Assembly (NCBI GenBank): GCA_021613375.1
Contig: CM038721.1
Coordinates: 6,696,486 to 6,760,485, forward strand
DNA: 64,000 bases
Source of the DNA: Megaleporinus macrocephalus
Lineage: Eukaryota; Chordata; Actinopteri; Characiformes; Anostomidae
Direction of reading: 5' to 3'
Both the position numbers and the translations under genes were made by a program. This document shows, one piece after another, positions 23,385 through 34,251 of this stretch. Position 1 is the stretch's first letter, and each line of letters begins with the position of its first letter. Below the pieces are notes generated by a model that saw nothing but the letters and a program-made list of their open reading frames with translations, made no database searches and was not told the DNA's origin.

Positions 23385-24136
23385 CCCTTACAGAAAATAA
23401 GTATACTTAAAGTTCATTAGTATTAACTATACTTTATGCAGTTACTATACTAATGTCATTGTACTAGTAGTACACTTGTATATGTACTATTTTAATACTT
23501 CTTGGGACTAAATTGGCCCACTTTTTAGTTTTTAAAAGTATACTTTTAAGTACACTTTAAGTGTAAGAGTAGTAAACCAAGTATACAACTAGTTTACATC
23601 TTTTGTACTGCAACTACACTAAAAGTAAACTTAAGGGTTTACTGTTAGTTTACTAGCTTGTACGTTTTCTTTGAGTGAACTTAATACTTATAATTTACTG
23701 CTTATATTATTCTTGTACTTTAAAGTATATGACTAGGTTTAAGGGTTTTTTTTCTACTTAAAATAGAATTTTAACAATGTTTACTTACTCACTAGTGGAC
23801 ACACGTAAAATAAAAACACACACTCAGATTAAGAAACATATCTGTATCTGTATAAATCTTTATAAATCAAATTTTAATATTCTACTGGATGTGTTTTTGT
23901 GCAGAGCATGAATACTTACTTCTACTATCTCAATCAAAAGATTAAGTACAAGTAAAGGCCAAATATACTAAGACTGTTCCATACTTGTTAGTATAACCCA
24001 AGCATACTTAAGTATAACTGTGTTTAGTATATCACTGAGAAGTACATAAAAAGTAAACTGAAAGCATACTCACTTCCTTTTAGTTTAAAAGAAGTAAACT
24101 AATGGTACACTTAAATAAACTTCATTTTTGTAAGGG
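23385..24136. mobile_element. 750-bp DNA transposon derivative (CCCTTACA ends), copy 1
   Basis: Bounded by CCCTTACAGAAAATAAG and the inverted TTTTTGTAAGGG. About 90 percent or more similar by eye to 35158-35915. The interior is full of AGTATACTTAAG-type words and has no coding capacity. No target duplication is evident for this copy. Confidence 0.85.
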
Positions 24137-25310
24137 ACAGCTTGATAAAACATGCTAACATAGCTAACAGAGGTAGTCATGAAGCATTTGCAAAATGCTA
24201 ACTAGTGGCTACACACTTTCATTCATTGTAAGCTATGTGAGAAAGAAAAAAACTAGCTATTATAATTCACACATTACATTTCAATGTTTTATTTGCCAGC
24301 ATCGCCTCAATTTACAGGAATAACTTGACTAAATATGCTAACACAGCTAGCACTGATGCCTGAATCAGAGGTGTCATTTGCTTAATGCTACAGTCGCTAC
24401 TGCCTGTCTTGTTAGCAAATAAGCAACATACTTCATAGTTGCAAATTCAACCAAATAAATTGACCATGTATGATAATATGGATGAAAATGAAAGCTAGTA
24501 TATATGAGTTATTGGGGTATAATTAACATTATGTTAAATATTGGCTATTATTCACTGTTAGCAATAAGAGAGACAGAATAAAAATAATATTTGCATGTTT
24601 CCTTGATGCAATATTTAATTTCCCAACATTGTCCTAATTTACAGACATGACTATATAAGTAAGTTAATAGTGCTAGCAATGACACCTGGTACTGGGGTGT
24701 CACTTGCTTAACACTAATTGGTCACTACCAGCATTATTGTTGAGCAACGTACTTCATAGTTTAACAGAACACAATTACTGTGTATGATATTCTGGATAAA
24801 AATGAAAGCTAATGAACTTATTCAAGTGAAGTTATTCAAATACAATTAGCATTATGCTAATTATTGGCTATTCACTTACAGCTATTGTTAGCAATGAGAG
24901 GAAATGGACAAAAACAACACATTTAGTCACCACACCTTTACAGGGTGCTAATAAGATGGCTTTTTGTCTTTGTTGGCAAATGAGCAACATAACGAACAGA
25001 TTTTTTTTTGTTTCAATTGAAAGGAATATAGCCTCACAGAGTAGGCTTACATGGCTACAGTGAATGGACACAAAACATGGCTAATAAATAGTTAGCATAA
25101 TGACAGCATGGAGTCGCTTATATAATCCTAATGGGCCACTATTGGTTTTCCTTCATTGTCAGCAACATGTGAACAATATTTCTAGCTTCAGTTTAAAAAC
25201 TTGACCTTCTACTAATGCTTATAATTATAGATGCTAGTAGTCACAGCATGCTGTCACTTGTATGCTGCTATTTAGTCGCCATCATTTTCATTCAGTTAGC
25301 AACACTTAAG
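24137..25310. repeat. Ancient degenerate tandem repeat rich in GCTAAC/GTTAGC
   Basis: Blocks recur roughly every 300 bases: CACTTGCTTAA..CTA (24376, 24693), GCAACATACTTCATAGTT or its variant (24424, 24744), ATTATG..AATTATTGGCTATT (24528, 24850) and TTGTTAGCAA words. Similar words at 23130-23380 suggest the array began before the 750-bp transposon was inserted into it. Confidence 0.5.
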
Positions 25311-25908
25311 AAATAAACGTTATACCTTCCAGCCCCATTTAAAGCAATAGCTTAACCATGCTGCACTTAAGCTTTTCTGTTTAACTGCGACATTAGTTTT
25401 TTGGGCTGTTCTTTTGAAAAATGGTGGTAACGCTAAAGATTCTGGAGGAACAAAATCACTTTGAAGTGACACCTGACTTCTTTGGCCTCCATTCTCCAAA
25501 CCAGGTGGGAGAGCGTGACGCTGCGTTAATGCTATCAATCAGTACGAGCCACTTCGCTCGCGAGCCACAAAATCAACCACAGAATAGTTTCCAGATTTTC
25601 CTCTAATCAGCGGAACGTAATCAAAACACAACCTGGGCCTCAAACTAGCACGCTGCTAGGCTGCTACTGAGCCCAAGAGGAGCAGATCTGCTGGTCTTAT
25701 CTGCGGCATGTAGTGATATTATCTAAGCATCAGCATCAGTTCTGCTTTCTGCAGGCCATAAAATAGCTCAGACATGACTTTACATAACAAGATTCAGGAT
25801 GGGCCTGATTCTGCATTAAGAAGGTTACAGTCAAAGCCAGTAATAACAAAGACATGTAGTAACTGTACACTGGAGTGTCACTGTTGGTCATTTCACATAT
25901 ATATATAT

Positions 25909-25942
<34 letters not shown>

Positions 25943-26060
25943 GGTATGCAATATATGAAATTCCTTCCCTAATTCAACAATGGACTGATGGGTCTCTAAA
26001 GAAAGTTGTTTCTTTCTGGTCATTGCGAGTCGGTCAGCAAGCCATCAACTGCTGATGCTT
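25311..26060. other. Non-coding intron sequence with a TA/CA microsatellite
   Basis: Mostly unique. A mixed (TA)n(CA)n(TA)n tract lies at 25897-25942. No exon recognised. Confidence 0.45.
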
Positions 26061-26062
26061 CA

Positions 26063-26422
26063 GATACTAAACTAACCTAGAATGTTGTTCTCCCTTTTAT
26101 ACTCACTTATTAGTAGAATGTTTTTCAGCTGTGCATCACAATTGAGCAAGAGTGTCCTAACAACCAATTAGTCCAATAACATCCTTAACTTGGATTGGCG
26201 GCCGTACCAGGAGATTTAGACAGAGGACTGAGAATTACTGATAATAGGACTATATGCTAAATAAGCCTCTATACAAAAATAGACTTTAATACAAACATTT
26301 TTATTCTTTAAAATTCATCTGATACACTTACATTCATTGTAAAGTGGACAATATTGTTAGTGAATTGCATAAAAATTGCATGAAATTAAATTCTAAAGTG
26401 ATCCTAAACTTTTGAGCGGTTA
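26063..26422 (-). mobile_element. Tc1-like element end fragment, copy 1
   Basis: Matches the reverse complement of 34252-34617 over most of its length: GCTGTGCATCACAATTGAGC, CTTGGATTGGCGGCCGTACC, TAATAGGACTATATG, ending AAGTGATCCTAAACTTTTGA. The end sequence is of the TACACTACCG(C)TCAAAAGTTT type known for fish Tc1 families. No transposase remains. Confidence 0.75.
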
Positions 26423-26617
26423 TATATATATATATATACATACACACAAATTTTGCCTAGGAGTGCATGCAATGCAAAACTTTTCAATTCTAAGGGATAA
26501 TGTAAGGTTGGAAAATTAATTATAACTTTTTGATAATAAATGTTAGAAATAGACTTCAGAGCTAATAAATAAAATACTAGGTAATGTAGGATATTGGCCC
26601 TGATATTAAAATCCACA

Positions 26618-26659
<42 letters not shown>

Positions 26660-26872
26660 TTTTCATTGCATATAAAATAACAAAACAATGATATATGGAT
26701 TCTCACTAATAGCTCAAGTGCAGATTCTTAAAGAAACAAATGTAAAAGTATAAAGTGCTGTAGGCTAATGAGTGGATATTTACTAGTGACATCACAGAAA
26801 CTATTAATTCAACCCAGACTGGTTTGTGGGTTAATTTCCATATATGGACCGTATAAAGTGTGCATCAAATTA
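26423..26872. other. AT-rich spacer with (TA)n tracts
   Basis: TA runs at 26420-26438 and 26620-26657; otherwise nothing recognised. Confidence 0.5.
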
Positions 26873-27334
26873 TACACAGTCAGTCAAAAGTTTGGACACG
26901 TGTACCCATTTTCTCCCCCTTTTTGTACTATTTTAATAATAATAATACTGAATAATAGTGAAGAGATAAAAACTATAAAATAACACTTACATGATTATTC
27001 CTGGGCCAGAATACAACATCTGCTTGTGGTTTAAAGAATGTTTATAGAGTGTTATAGTTAGAAATAAGCTCATTTGCTCTGATGCAGGTTTACATACTGT
27101 TAACATTCTGACCAGCAGCTTCACATGAGCTGCTTCTCTAACAGGACTGAAGAAGATAGTATATATGTTGAGATCTTGTTCTGATAAACAAGTTTGAGGC
27201 TTTTATAGGTCTAAGAAATAACATGCATTGACAGTATAATATTTGTTTTGAAGATATTTTTGTACATGGGTACCAACTTCACTATTTAAACTTGCATTTC
27301 AACAACATTTCAACACATTAAGTCCAAAATGTCT

Positions 27335-27398
<64 letters not shown>

Positions 27399-27430
27399 GG
27401 ATGGTGTGTCCAAACTTTTGACTGGTAGGG
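26873..27430. mobile_element. Tc1-type MITE (CAGTCAAAAGTTTGGACAC ends)
   Basis: The left terminus CAGTCAAAAGTTTGGACAC at about 26881 and its inverted partner GTGTCCAAACTTTTGACTGG at about 27405 enclose about 550 non-coding bases. These include a (TA)n run at 27340-27394. The ends are typical Tc1/mariner terminal repeats. Confidence 0.8.
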
Positions 27431-28184
27431 TTGGTTTTAAAATTTTAATAATGTTTACATACAACAAGCTTCTTTACTAAAATACAAAAGTGAGGGAATT
27501 TAGATTTTTCATGATATTACCAGAAGTTCACTAATAATGTCTGTAAACATCAGACGCTGCAATCACATTAAGCTCATTGGGAAACGCTTGCTCTCTAACA
27601 CTGGTGTTGGGGTTGGAGGGGTCCAGAGAGGGGGCGGAGGAGGAAAAACTGACATTAGACACATCTGTGACTCATAAGAAACCCGAAACCCCCACAGAGA
27701 ACACATCTCTGCATGCAGGAAGCATTCAATTCAGAAACACTGATTCCGATCTGACGGGCGGGCAGCGAGCGCGCTTCTAATGAGACCCCAAAACACAGCG
27801 TAATTGGACCTTTTCTGATTCTGAAGCACATCCGGCCAATTAGCCTCTTTCGCTGCAAGTAGCCTGGCGCAAATGATGTGTGTCTCTCATCTGAACTGGA
27901 AACGATGGAGCTGCAGAGTCTCTGGGGCATAAAAATACAATGAAACGTCAGTGAAAAAGCAGAGCGAGAGCCAACATTTGGTTAATATTTCAAATATTTC
28001 ATCTCCAGCAGCAGGGAAGGCCTGGATCTTTCTGAAAAGCCACTATTTAACGCTAATTGTTTCTTTTCAATCATTAAAGAAAGTAACAAGGTCTATTCAT
28101 TATAACATCAATAATTTATAGTAAGTAAAGTAAATGAATGAAGTGAAATGTTTCATTAGAGGACAAATTCGCAGTCCAAAAAAA
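27431..28184. other. Unique intron sequence, candidate conserved element
   Basis: 27550-27930 is repeat-free, fairly GC-rich and dotted with TAATT and CATTA words (CACATTAAGCTCATT, GCGTAATTGG, GCCAATTAGCC), as in developmental enhancers. This is compositional suspicion only. Confidence 0.35.
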
Positions 28185-28378
28185 AGTATCTCCAAAATGG
28201 TCCAAGTCTTTTTTTTTCAATGTAAGTCAATGGAACCAGACTTATTTCCAAGCTGTTTTAGAACATTTCTATTGGTTCATTAACCATGATATGTTTACAG
28301 AGTGTAAACGTCACTCTTACATTTCAATGATGTAGAAAAATAAAAATGAAAATATGTTTGTTTGTTTTTTTGGACAGC
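28185..28378. mobile_element. Small MITE (GCTGTCC ends), copy 1
   Basis: Interior TTTTCAATGTAAGTCAATGG, TTTCCAAGCTGTTTTAGAAC and TTCTATTGGTTCATTAACCA. It terminates at TTTTTTTGGACAGCGA. Related copies: 15600-15790, 49828-50003, 54270-54450 and 59292-59455. Confidence 0.7.
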
Positions 28379-28489
28379 GACAATATGCCCAGTTTCCAGT
28401 ACCATTACTCTACTGGACACCATCAGGAACCAACAGAAACTTTTAATGGAATGTTTAAGGTGGTTGATGTTTTGCAAAATTATGAAACC

Positions 28490-28830
28490 CAAAGTTACAC
28501 ACAAGAGGGAGAAACTCTCTCCCATAGAAACCACTTCTTTTCTCAGCTGCCTGAAACTGCCTTGTTGGAATTCCAGTCCTTTTCCTTGTCACATGGTGAC
28601 ATCACCTTGTAACACATTCCTTATTGCCCGCCTACCGTAAAGCTTTATGTACTGATATCTCCTTATTTAACTATGCCAATATAAATTCAGTGTTCCATTC
28701 TATGAAATCTTGAAAGTGTGGAAGTGGAAACAAACAACACACAAACCTGATCCATTCTGGAATTTCAGTATCAACACAAAAGGCTTTTCCTATTACTGCC
28801 TGTATTCTGGGTTAGTCTGGTGGTTGATGT
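28490..28830 (+). repeat. Dispersed repeat H, copy 1
   Basis: About 330 bases closely repeated at 29930-30255: GAGGGAGAAACTCTCTCCCA, CTTTTCTCAGCTGCCTGAAA, CACATGGTGACATCA, TTTATGTACTGATATCTCCT and ATCCATTCTGGAATTTC. The first shared word is itself a small hairpin (GAGGGAGA/TCTCTCCC). Class unknown. Confidence 0.8.
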
Positions 28831-28934
28831 TGTTAACTGTTGTGTCTTATGGGTGATCTGCTAGTGTGGCAGTGTTAGTCGGCCTAGGCTTGCATGCTTG
28901 ATCCTTGATTTTGACTGCTATGAACCTCATAGAC

Positions 28935-29235
28935 TCAATAAATATGTTTGCAGAGTTCACTGGCATGTGGATCCACAGTGTGATGTCTTTGTATCGCTAA
29001 CTAGCTACACTGTAAAAAGTGCTTTGTTACAATCTAAAAAGATTACATCATGTGATAGCAAACAACTGAACTAGTTTTATGCAACTTAAAATGTAATTAA
29101 TTAATTAAATAAGTTGAATAAAACTAGTTCAATTGCTTGTCAGGCTGTACCCACAAATCACTTTTTACAGTGTAGCTAGTTAGCAATGCAAAGACAATGC
29201 TACTGTGGATCCTCTGCAAACGTATTTAGTTTTAT
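28935..29235. mobile_element. Large palindrome around a CACTGTAAAAAG-type MITE
   Basis: A perfect 26-base inverted pair at 28996-29021 and 29159-29184 (core TACACTGTAAAAAGTG). The arms extend imperfectly outward to TGCAAACGTATTTA and its partner near 28950, and inward through AACTAGTTTTAT. A third related end (CTTTACAGTGTAGGTACAC) is at 29333-29351. The internal element is a MITE. The flanks being inverted too means more than an element was copied. Confidence 0.75.
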
Positions 29236-29351
29236 TAATTAAATTAATTCATTCATTTAAACTACATTTTTAGGTTAAATGAAACTAGTTTATTTGCTTG
29301 AAGTAATTTGTTAAGTTGTAACAGGAGAGCATTCTTTACAGTGTAGGTACA

Positions 29352-29929
29352 CAATGTTTGCTAAATGGCTACATACATGGCTAAGTGGACTATGTCGCTA
29401 AGTTAGCTAAGTTAAATCTGCTGTGGCTGAGTGCAATAAACTGCATGCAGACTTGGAGTGTCTAGAAAATTCTGAATTACTCAAAAGAGAAGCCACACCA
29501 GATAAGAAACAGTCTGTAAATGGAAGAGGAGCTAATGCTAGCACAGCAAGATCATTGTTTAGGAGTTCATGTGGGTTCAGACCATTAATAAGACTGATTT
29601 TGATTTTAATTACGAAACTGTTTGGCCAATGAAGTTGGTCAAGATACTCTTAAAAAAGGACAAATAGACGCCAATCTCTTTAAGCTGTCGCAGCTGTTGC
29701 AGTGTATCTTTAGCAGGTAAACGAGGTGCGAACCCAGTCCACATGGTGGAGCAGTGTGACGGGGACATTGGTTCCCACCCCTGGAAGTGGCATTTGTTTA
29801 TTTTTTACAACAATGCTCATTTCTGCTAGCCGCTCTATAGACATTTCTGTTAAGTAATGCAAATTAGCAACAAGCTAACAGCACTGTGCATTCATTGTCC
29901 CTCACAGGACTACTTTCCCAGTTTTTCTT
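29352..29929. other. Non-coding intron sequence
   Basis: Unique-looking. A 69-codon ORF at 29423-29632 has no recognised motif. Nothing else seen. Confidence 0.4.
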
Positions 29930-30255
29930 TTTTACACATCAGAGGGAGAAACTCTCTCCCACAGAATCCACTTCTTTTCTCAGCTGCCTGAAACTGCCTT
30001 CTTGGAATTCCAGTTCTTTTTCTTGTCACATGGTGACATCATCTTGTAACACACTCCTCCACAATCCCCGCCTACCGGAATGCTTTATGTACTGATATCT
30101 CCTTATTTAACTAGGCCAATATAAATACAGCGTTCCATTCTATTAAATCTTGAAAGTGGAAATGGAAACAAACAACACACAAACCTGATCCATTCTGGAA
30201 TTTCTGTATCAACACAACAGGATTTTTCTATTACTGCCAGTATTCTGGGTTAGTC
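29930..30255 (+). repeat. Dispersed repeat H, copy 2
   Basis: Second copy of the segment at 28490-28830, same orientation, about 1.44 kb downstream, with scattered substitutions and a few small indels. Confidence 0.8.
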
Positions 30256-30814
30256 TACTTAAGTCGAGATGCTTCCACCACTTGACCAGATTTATGCACC
30301 CTGGAGTACAGCCACCCTTTTTTTAAACATATACACAAAGAGTTTTTTTATATATAGAACTAACAGTTCAGTGAGGGACATGTGCAGGAACCAAAAATAT
30401 CATGTAAAGGAAACCCACTTTGGAATTTCAGAAGATTCAGCAATGATTCCCTCTCCTCAAGTTTTAATGAGGTTTCTTTATAAGACATTGTAAATTATGC
30501 ACATAATTAATGTTTTTCCGTCAGAGGTGGTTTCGGCATTGTGAGAGGAGCGCTTTATCAAAAATGCATAATTAACACAGTCTATTTTCTCAGCCTGGAG
30601 GAGGGAAAGAGAGAGAGAGAGAGGAATAGAGAGAGAGAGAGAGAGAGAAAAGACAGGAAAAGAGAGAAAAGCAAAAAGAGGAAGATTGTACTGGTATTAT
30701 TTTTTTTCTCTAGAGTCTCTGAGTCTTGGAGTCTCTCCACTACCAACCATAACTGAAAGGGCTATGACATCACACATCATCTCAAACCTGATGGCTTCCT
30801 TTTATCCAGTACTT
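30256..30814. other. Non-coding sequence with (GA)n tract
   Basis: GA-rich microsatellite at about 30607-30680; the rest appears unique. Confidence 0.5.
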
Positions 30815-31052
30815 TAGTGGTCAGGACCCTTGCAATACCACCACAGAGCTGGTATTATTTGGGTCATTCTTAGCACTGCAGTGATACGGACGTTGGTGGT
30901 GGTGTGTTTGTTTGTGAGTTGCGCTGGTGAGAGTGGATCAGATACAGCAGTGCTGCTGGAGTTTAAACACTGGGTCCACTCTAAAAGAGTTGATCTGCCA
31001 CTCAAGTAATGCCTGGTCTGTGGTGGTCATGTCATGTGGGGGTCATGATCAA

Positions 31053-31055
<3 letters not shown>
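30815..31055. mobile_element. Fragment of the long-TIR MITE of 7.6-8.2 kb
   Basis: Carries TTGGGTCATTCTTAGCACTG, CGTTGGTGGTGGTGTG, TGGATCAGATACAGCAGTGC and a closing TGGTGGTCATGTCATGTGGG, matching the interior and arm of 7587-8243. It is cut by a (TA)n run. Confidence 0.7.

Positions 31056-31131
<76 letters not shown>
31056..31131. repeat. (TA)n microsatellite
   Basis: Uninterrupted TA dinucleotides for about 76 bases. Confidence 0.95.
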
Positions 31132-31134
<3 letters not shown>

Positions 31135-31140
31135 AACGGC

Positions 31141-31331
31141 AAGCAGGGGATACAGGGGTAAAAAGCCCCCTAGCACTGGACTGTGAAGCGGTGGAACTGC
31201 ATTCTCTGGAGTGATGGAGCTCCACTCAGTACAATTGCGAGATGGGTTGAGGTGATCCACAACTGATCATCCAACATCACTACCTGACATCACTAATGTT
31301 CAATCAAATCCTCACAGCAATGTTCCAACCC
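31141..31331 (+). pseudogene. Internally deleted Tc1-like transposase fragment
   Basis: GTGGAACTGCATTCTCTGGA with the following GTGATGG corresponds to the 'W...VFSGV' part of a fish Tc1-like transposase. CATCACTACCTGACATCACT and AATCCTCACAGCAATGTTCC correspond to its C-terminal part, with the middle missing. The same structure occurs at 47690-48015. It is broken by stops and cannot encode a working enzyme. Confidence 0.6.
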
Positions 31332-32245
31332 AACACATACACTCAGCAAACACTATATTAGGAGCACTTTACTAACATTGGGTCGAGGCTCCCTCTGCTC
31401 TCTAAAGAGCTTTAATTCTTCATGGTAAAGACACCAGAAAGCACTGGAAACCTTCCTATTGGAATTCTAGTCCATGAGTACATCATGTAGTTCCTGCAGA
31501 TTCCTCAATTGAGCGTCTCAGTAATCTGTTTTATGAGGAGAGATGAGGAGAGAACACTGCTACTTAAACAGCTGCCTACCTAGACAGCCTACTTAGACAC
31601 CCACTAGGTTTGAGACAGACCCTGTATTTCATTTGACTGTTCACACAAGGCAGGCTGGGTCTAAGGAGTTATGTTGTTGGCACCAATTTCTGACCCTACC
31701 ATCTGCATGCCTCAGCAGAAATTGAGGTTTATTAGACCAGGCTACTTTATTCCAGTCTTCAACTGTCAAGTTTAGGTAAGCCTGTGTCCACTGCAGCCTT
31801 AGCTTTCTTTTCTGGGCTGACAAAAGTGTAACCTGATATAGTCTTTTTAGCTGTTGAAGCCCATCCAATGCTTTCTGATGCTTTTCTGCTCACCACAATC
31901 ATAAAGCATGCTACCAGAGTTACCAGAGCCTTTCTAACAACTTGAACTAGTCTAGCCATTCTCTGCTGACCTCTCCCAACAACAGGCTCCACAGAACTGC
32001 TGCTCTCGGGAAGTTATTTTTTACCCAGGAGGTCAGCAATTCTAGATAGATTCAAACCAGCTCTGGTGCCAACAATCATAGCATGCTCAAAATCACTGAT
32101 ATCACATTGTTTCTCTATTCTGATGGTCCATGTACATTACCTCAAACTACAGACCCATATCGGCTTCCTTATGCACTGTACTGCACTGCTGCCTCTGATT
32201 GGCTGATCAGATAATTGCATGATTGTGTACGTATGCACTTGCATT
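31332..32245 (-). pseudogene. Decayed Tc1-like transposon with transposase remnants
   Basis: On the minus strand 31992-31641 carries overlapping frames with QQRMARLVQVVRKALVT, LLSAQKRKLRLQWTQAYLN and VEDWNKVAWSNKPQFLLRHADG, unmistakable Tc1-family transposase. Frameshifts separate the pieces. 31365-31508 holds the C-terminal coding part (plus-strand words GCTCTCTAAAGAGC, TTAATTCTTCATGG, TTCCTGCAGATT). 32000-32240 holds the 5' leader (CTGATTGGCTGATCAGATAA). The catalytic middle is lost. A MITE family 2 end (31511-31622) sits inside. The outer end at 31338 (ACACTATATTAGGAGCAC) is a worn terminus. Exon A lies only 50 bases away. Confidence 0.85.
31511..31622. mobile_element. MITE family 2, truncated copy 3 inside the Tc1-like element
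   Basis: GAGCGTCTCAGTAATCTGTT to TTTGAGACAGACCC equals the 3' part of 17268-17375. Only one terminus remains. Confidence 0.85.
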
Positions 32246-32296
32246 GAATCCATGTGTCACACTATTCCTGTGTGTGTGTGTAGAGAGATTACTGAC

Positions 32297-32424
32297 CCTC
32301 CGTTCAGACACCTGCGGAGAGAGTAGGAGGCTCCGCCCCCACAGGTGCGTGAGCAGTCACTCCAGGTTCCCCAGGCGTCCCAACCAGTGTCCCTCTCTTC
32401 ATCTGAACGCGTGGTTCTCGACGT
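32297..32424 (-). CDS. adamtsl1/adamtsl3: ADAMTSL1/ADAMTSL3-like exon A (first TSP1 repeat)
   Basis: Internal coding exon of 128 bases (42 codons plus 2 bases). On the minus strand it follows a pyrimidine-rich acceptor ending TTTTTGCAG and is followed by the donor GTCAGT. Translation starts in phase 0 with [14 protein letters not shown] and continues into [17 protein letters not shown] and [11 protein letters not shown]. The W..W..W spacing and the CSRTCGGG motif are the N-terminal half of a thrombospondin type 1 repeat. In ADAMTSL1 and ADAMTSL3 (punctins) this repeat comes right after the signal-peptide region. These are secreted matrix glycoproteins related to ADAMTS proteases but lacking the catalytic domain. 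From memory of both paralogues the TRSDE stretch leans to ADAMTSL3, while exon C leans slightly to ADAMTSL1, so I leave the paralogue open. Residual codon GG is completed by the first base of exon B. Confidence 0.9.
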
Positions 32425-32804
32425 CTGCAAAAACACACACAAATTAGAAAGATAGAAATCTCTGAGCTCATGATGATTCACTTCCATTACAGTTACTTCA
32501 GTTACAATTCAGAACATCTTGACATCTCAGACGTATCAGTTTACCAGCCGGACCACCACAGGACCACCAGATGTAATTTGGGCGGTGGTCCATTCTCAGC
32601 ACAGCTGTGACACTGACACTGATAGTGTGTGGTTCTGGTATGAGAGTATTATCACACTATACAGTCTCATTGGACACTTTATTGGAAACCCTTTACCACT
32701 AGTGTACAGTCTGATGCACAAGTTGTGTTAACCTTTTGAATTACTCTACGCACAAAGCCTACAATATACAGTACTGTGTGCACTTGGGGACATTATTATA
32801 TTTG
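32425..32804. other. Sequence 5' of exon A with a MITE fragment
   Basis: Includes exon A's acceptor (TTTTTGCAG, minus strand, 32433-32425). 32555-32660 keeps TGGTCCATTCTCAGCAC and TGTGACACTGACACTGATAG from the long-TIR MITE. A TTGGACACTTTATTGGAAAC word at 32671 resembles the Tc1-like terminus. Confidence 0.6.
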
Positions 32805-32892
<88 letters not shown>

Positions 32893-32962
32893 TTATTTAT
32901 TATTAAATATTAAAACAGTATTAATTATAATAATTATATATTATTATTATTATTATTATTAT
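32805..32962. repeat. (TA)n and (ATT)n microsatellites
   Basis: TA run at 32807-32888 followed by AT-rich sequence and an ATT run at 32941-32962. Confidence 0.95.
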
Positions 32963-34250
32963 GTATCTGTATCAGGGTTTTTTGGGGGGAAACTTAATGG
33001 TACCTCTGTTAATCCCCCACTTTTTATGTTTTGTCTATTCATTTGTCAACTGTCTATTCATCAGTTGTCATTTTTTATGATTACTTTGGTGTTTGTATAT
33101 GTATATTAAACCCAAGAAATGATTGATCACAAAAGAAATCACTCTCTATTTTTTGAGGAAACTTGATAAAGAACGAATCAAAGAAATTAAAGAAAAGTAA
33201 GTGAGAGTTTAGCAGGACTCCTAACAACCAGCTGGAAGACCTAGTAGCTCACCAAAAACTGCAAAGCACGTAAATCTTTAAGAGGGAGAAGAGAACATCA
33301 AGCTCCACTCCAGCATCTGAAGGTGTTCCTGTCCACTGTACTATGAATCACAAGCGTCCTCGTTAAACTGCTATGTTAAAGCTGGCCACTGGACACTGAC
33401 TCACTCTCGCTCTTTCATCGCTGTTCCTCGACCAAAGCAGTGGATAAGCTCCCAGCACTCGACTCTGCTCCAAATCTCTTCATTTGAAGGACAAATTCTA
33501 TCCATGGATATTATTTATGAAGTCTGGTCCGTCTTCTAACAAGTCCTGAACCCCTCCTTTCTCTCAACGTCAGCGGCTAATCCTCACGCCTGGGTATCCC
33601 CGAAACCATGGCCTTGAACACGAGCTGGCCGTTCCCTCGACTGTCTGACCGACTCTAAATCCCGGTGTCGTCATTGCAGACAACTTGCTGGCATTTACTC
33701 ACAACCTGCGGGGTCGTAAGGTTCAGGCACCCGAGATTATAACAGCAGTGTTTCGTAATTATGTTATTAAAGGAAAGTGACACGACGGTCACAGATTTCT
33801 GGTAGCAATTAACTTTCATTTAATTTCATAGCTGTTGCTCTTAAACGACGGCATGTTCAGACGTTAGAACTATTTTCCATTTGTGTCTGACACGTTTAAC
33901 CCATCCGTGCAAGGAAAGTAGTGAATACACACACACTAGGGGTCAGAGAGTACACTTGCCCAGAGCGATGGGCAACTCTGTCCACAATTCCCAGGGATCA
34001 GTTGGTGGTTAGGTGTCTTGTTCAAGGGCACTTTTCCTGTTTTCTATGGGTTCAGGGGATCAAACCAGTAAACATGGCTGGTTCCTTAACCGTCAGCCCA
34101 CGATTGCCCAATTATTGTGATTTTGTATATCATGCTATGTTTACAATGTCTTCTGCCTATGGTTTGATTTTCTGTCTTAGGGACCATGATGGAAATAAGC
34201 CATTTGCTTGTTCGTGTTCAATACCAATACCAAAATGATGCAAAAATGTA
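32963..34250. other. Unique non-coding sequence upstream of exon A
   Basis: 33380-33900 is mixed-composition, repeat-free DNA with TAATT words (GCAATTAACTTTCATTTAAT). Its coding potential is weak. It is a candidate regulatory island only by exclusion. Confidence 0.35.
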
Positions 34251-34251
34251 C

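Larger units (their letters stand above)
12799..32424 (-). other. adamtsl1/adamtsl3: Partial ADAMTS-like gene model (exons A-B-C joined)
   Basis: The three exons are on one strand, in protein order, with compatible phases (0/2, 1/0, 0/0), giving 411 coding bases, or 137 codons, without a stop. Known punctins are secreted and bind extracellular matrix and fibrillin-rich networks; this is family knowledge, not seen here. The model is open at both ends: no signal-peptide exon was found in 32425-64000 and no spacer exon in 1-12798. Introns are packed with satellites and transposon remnants, so the fish gene is probably very long, as its mammalian relatives are. Confidence 0.85.

Noticed and set aside
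31641..31992. Active Tc1-like transposase gene
   Set aside because: The reading frame is broken, the catalytic middle is missing and a MITE fragment interrupts it, so it is a relic.
32519..32731. Possible upstream exon carrying the signal peptide
   Set aside because: The sequence is MITE-derived (TCATTCTCAGCAC block), on the wrong strand and without a hydrophobic leader followed by a donor.
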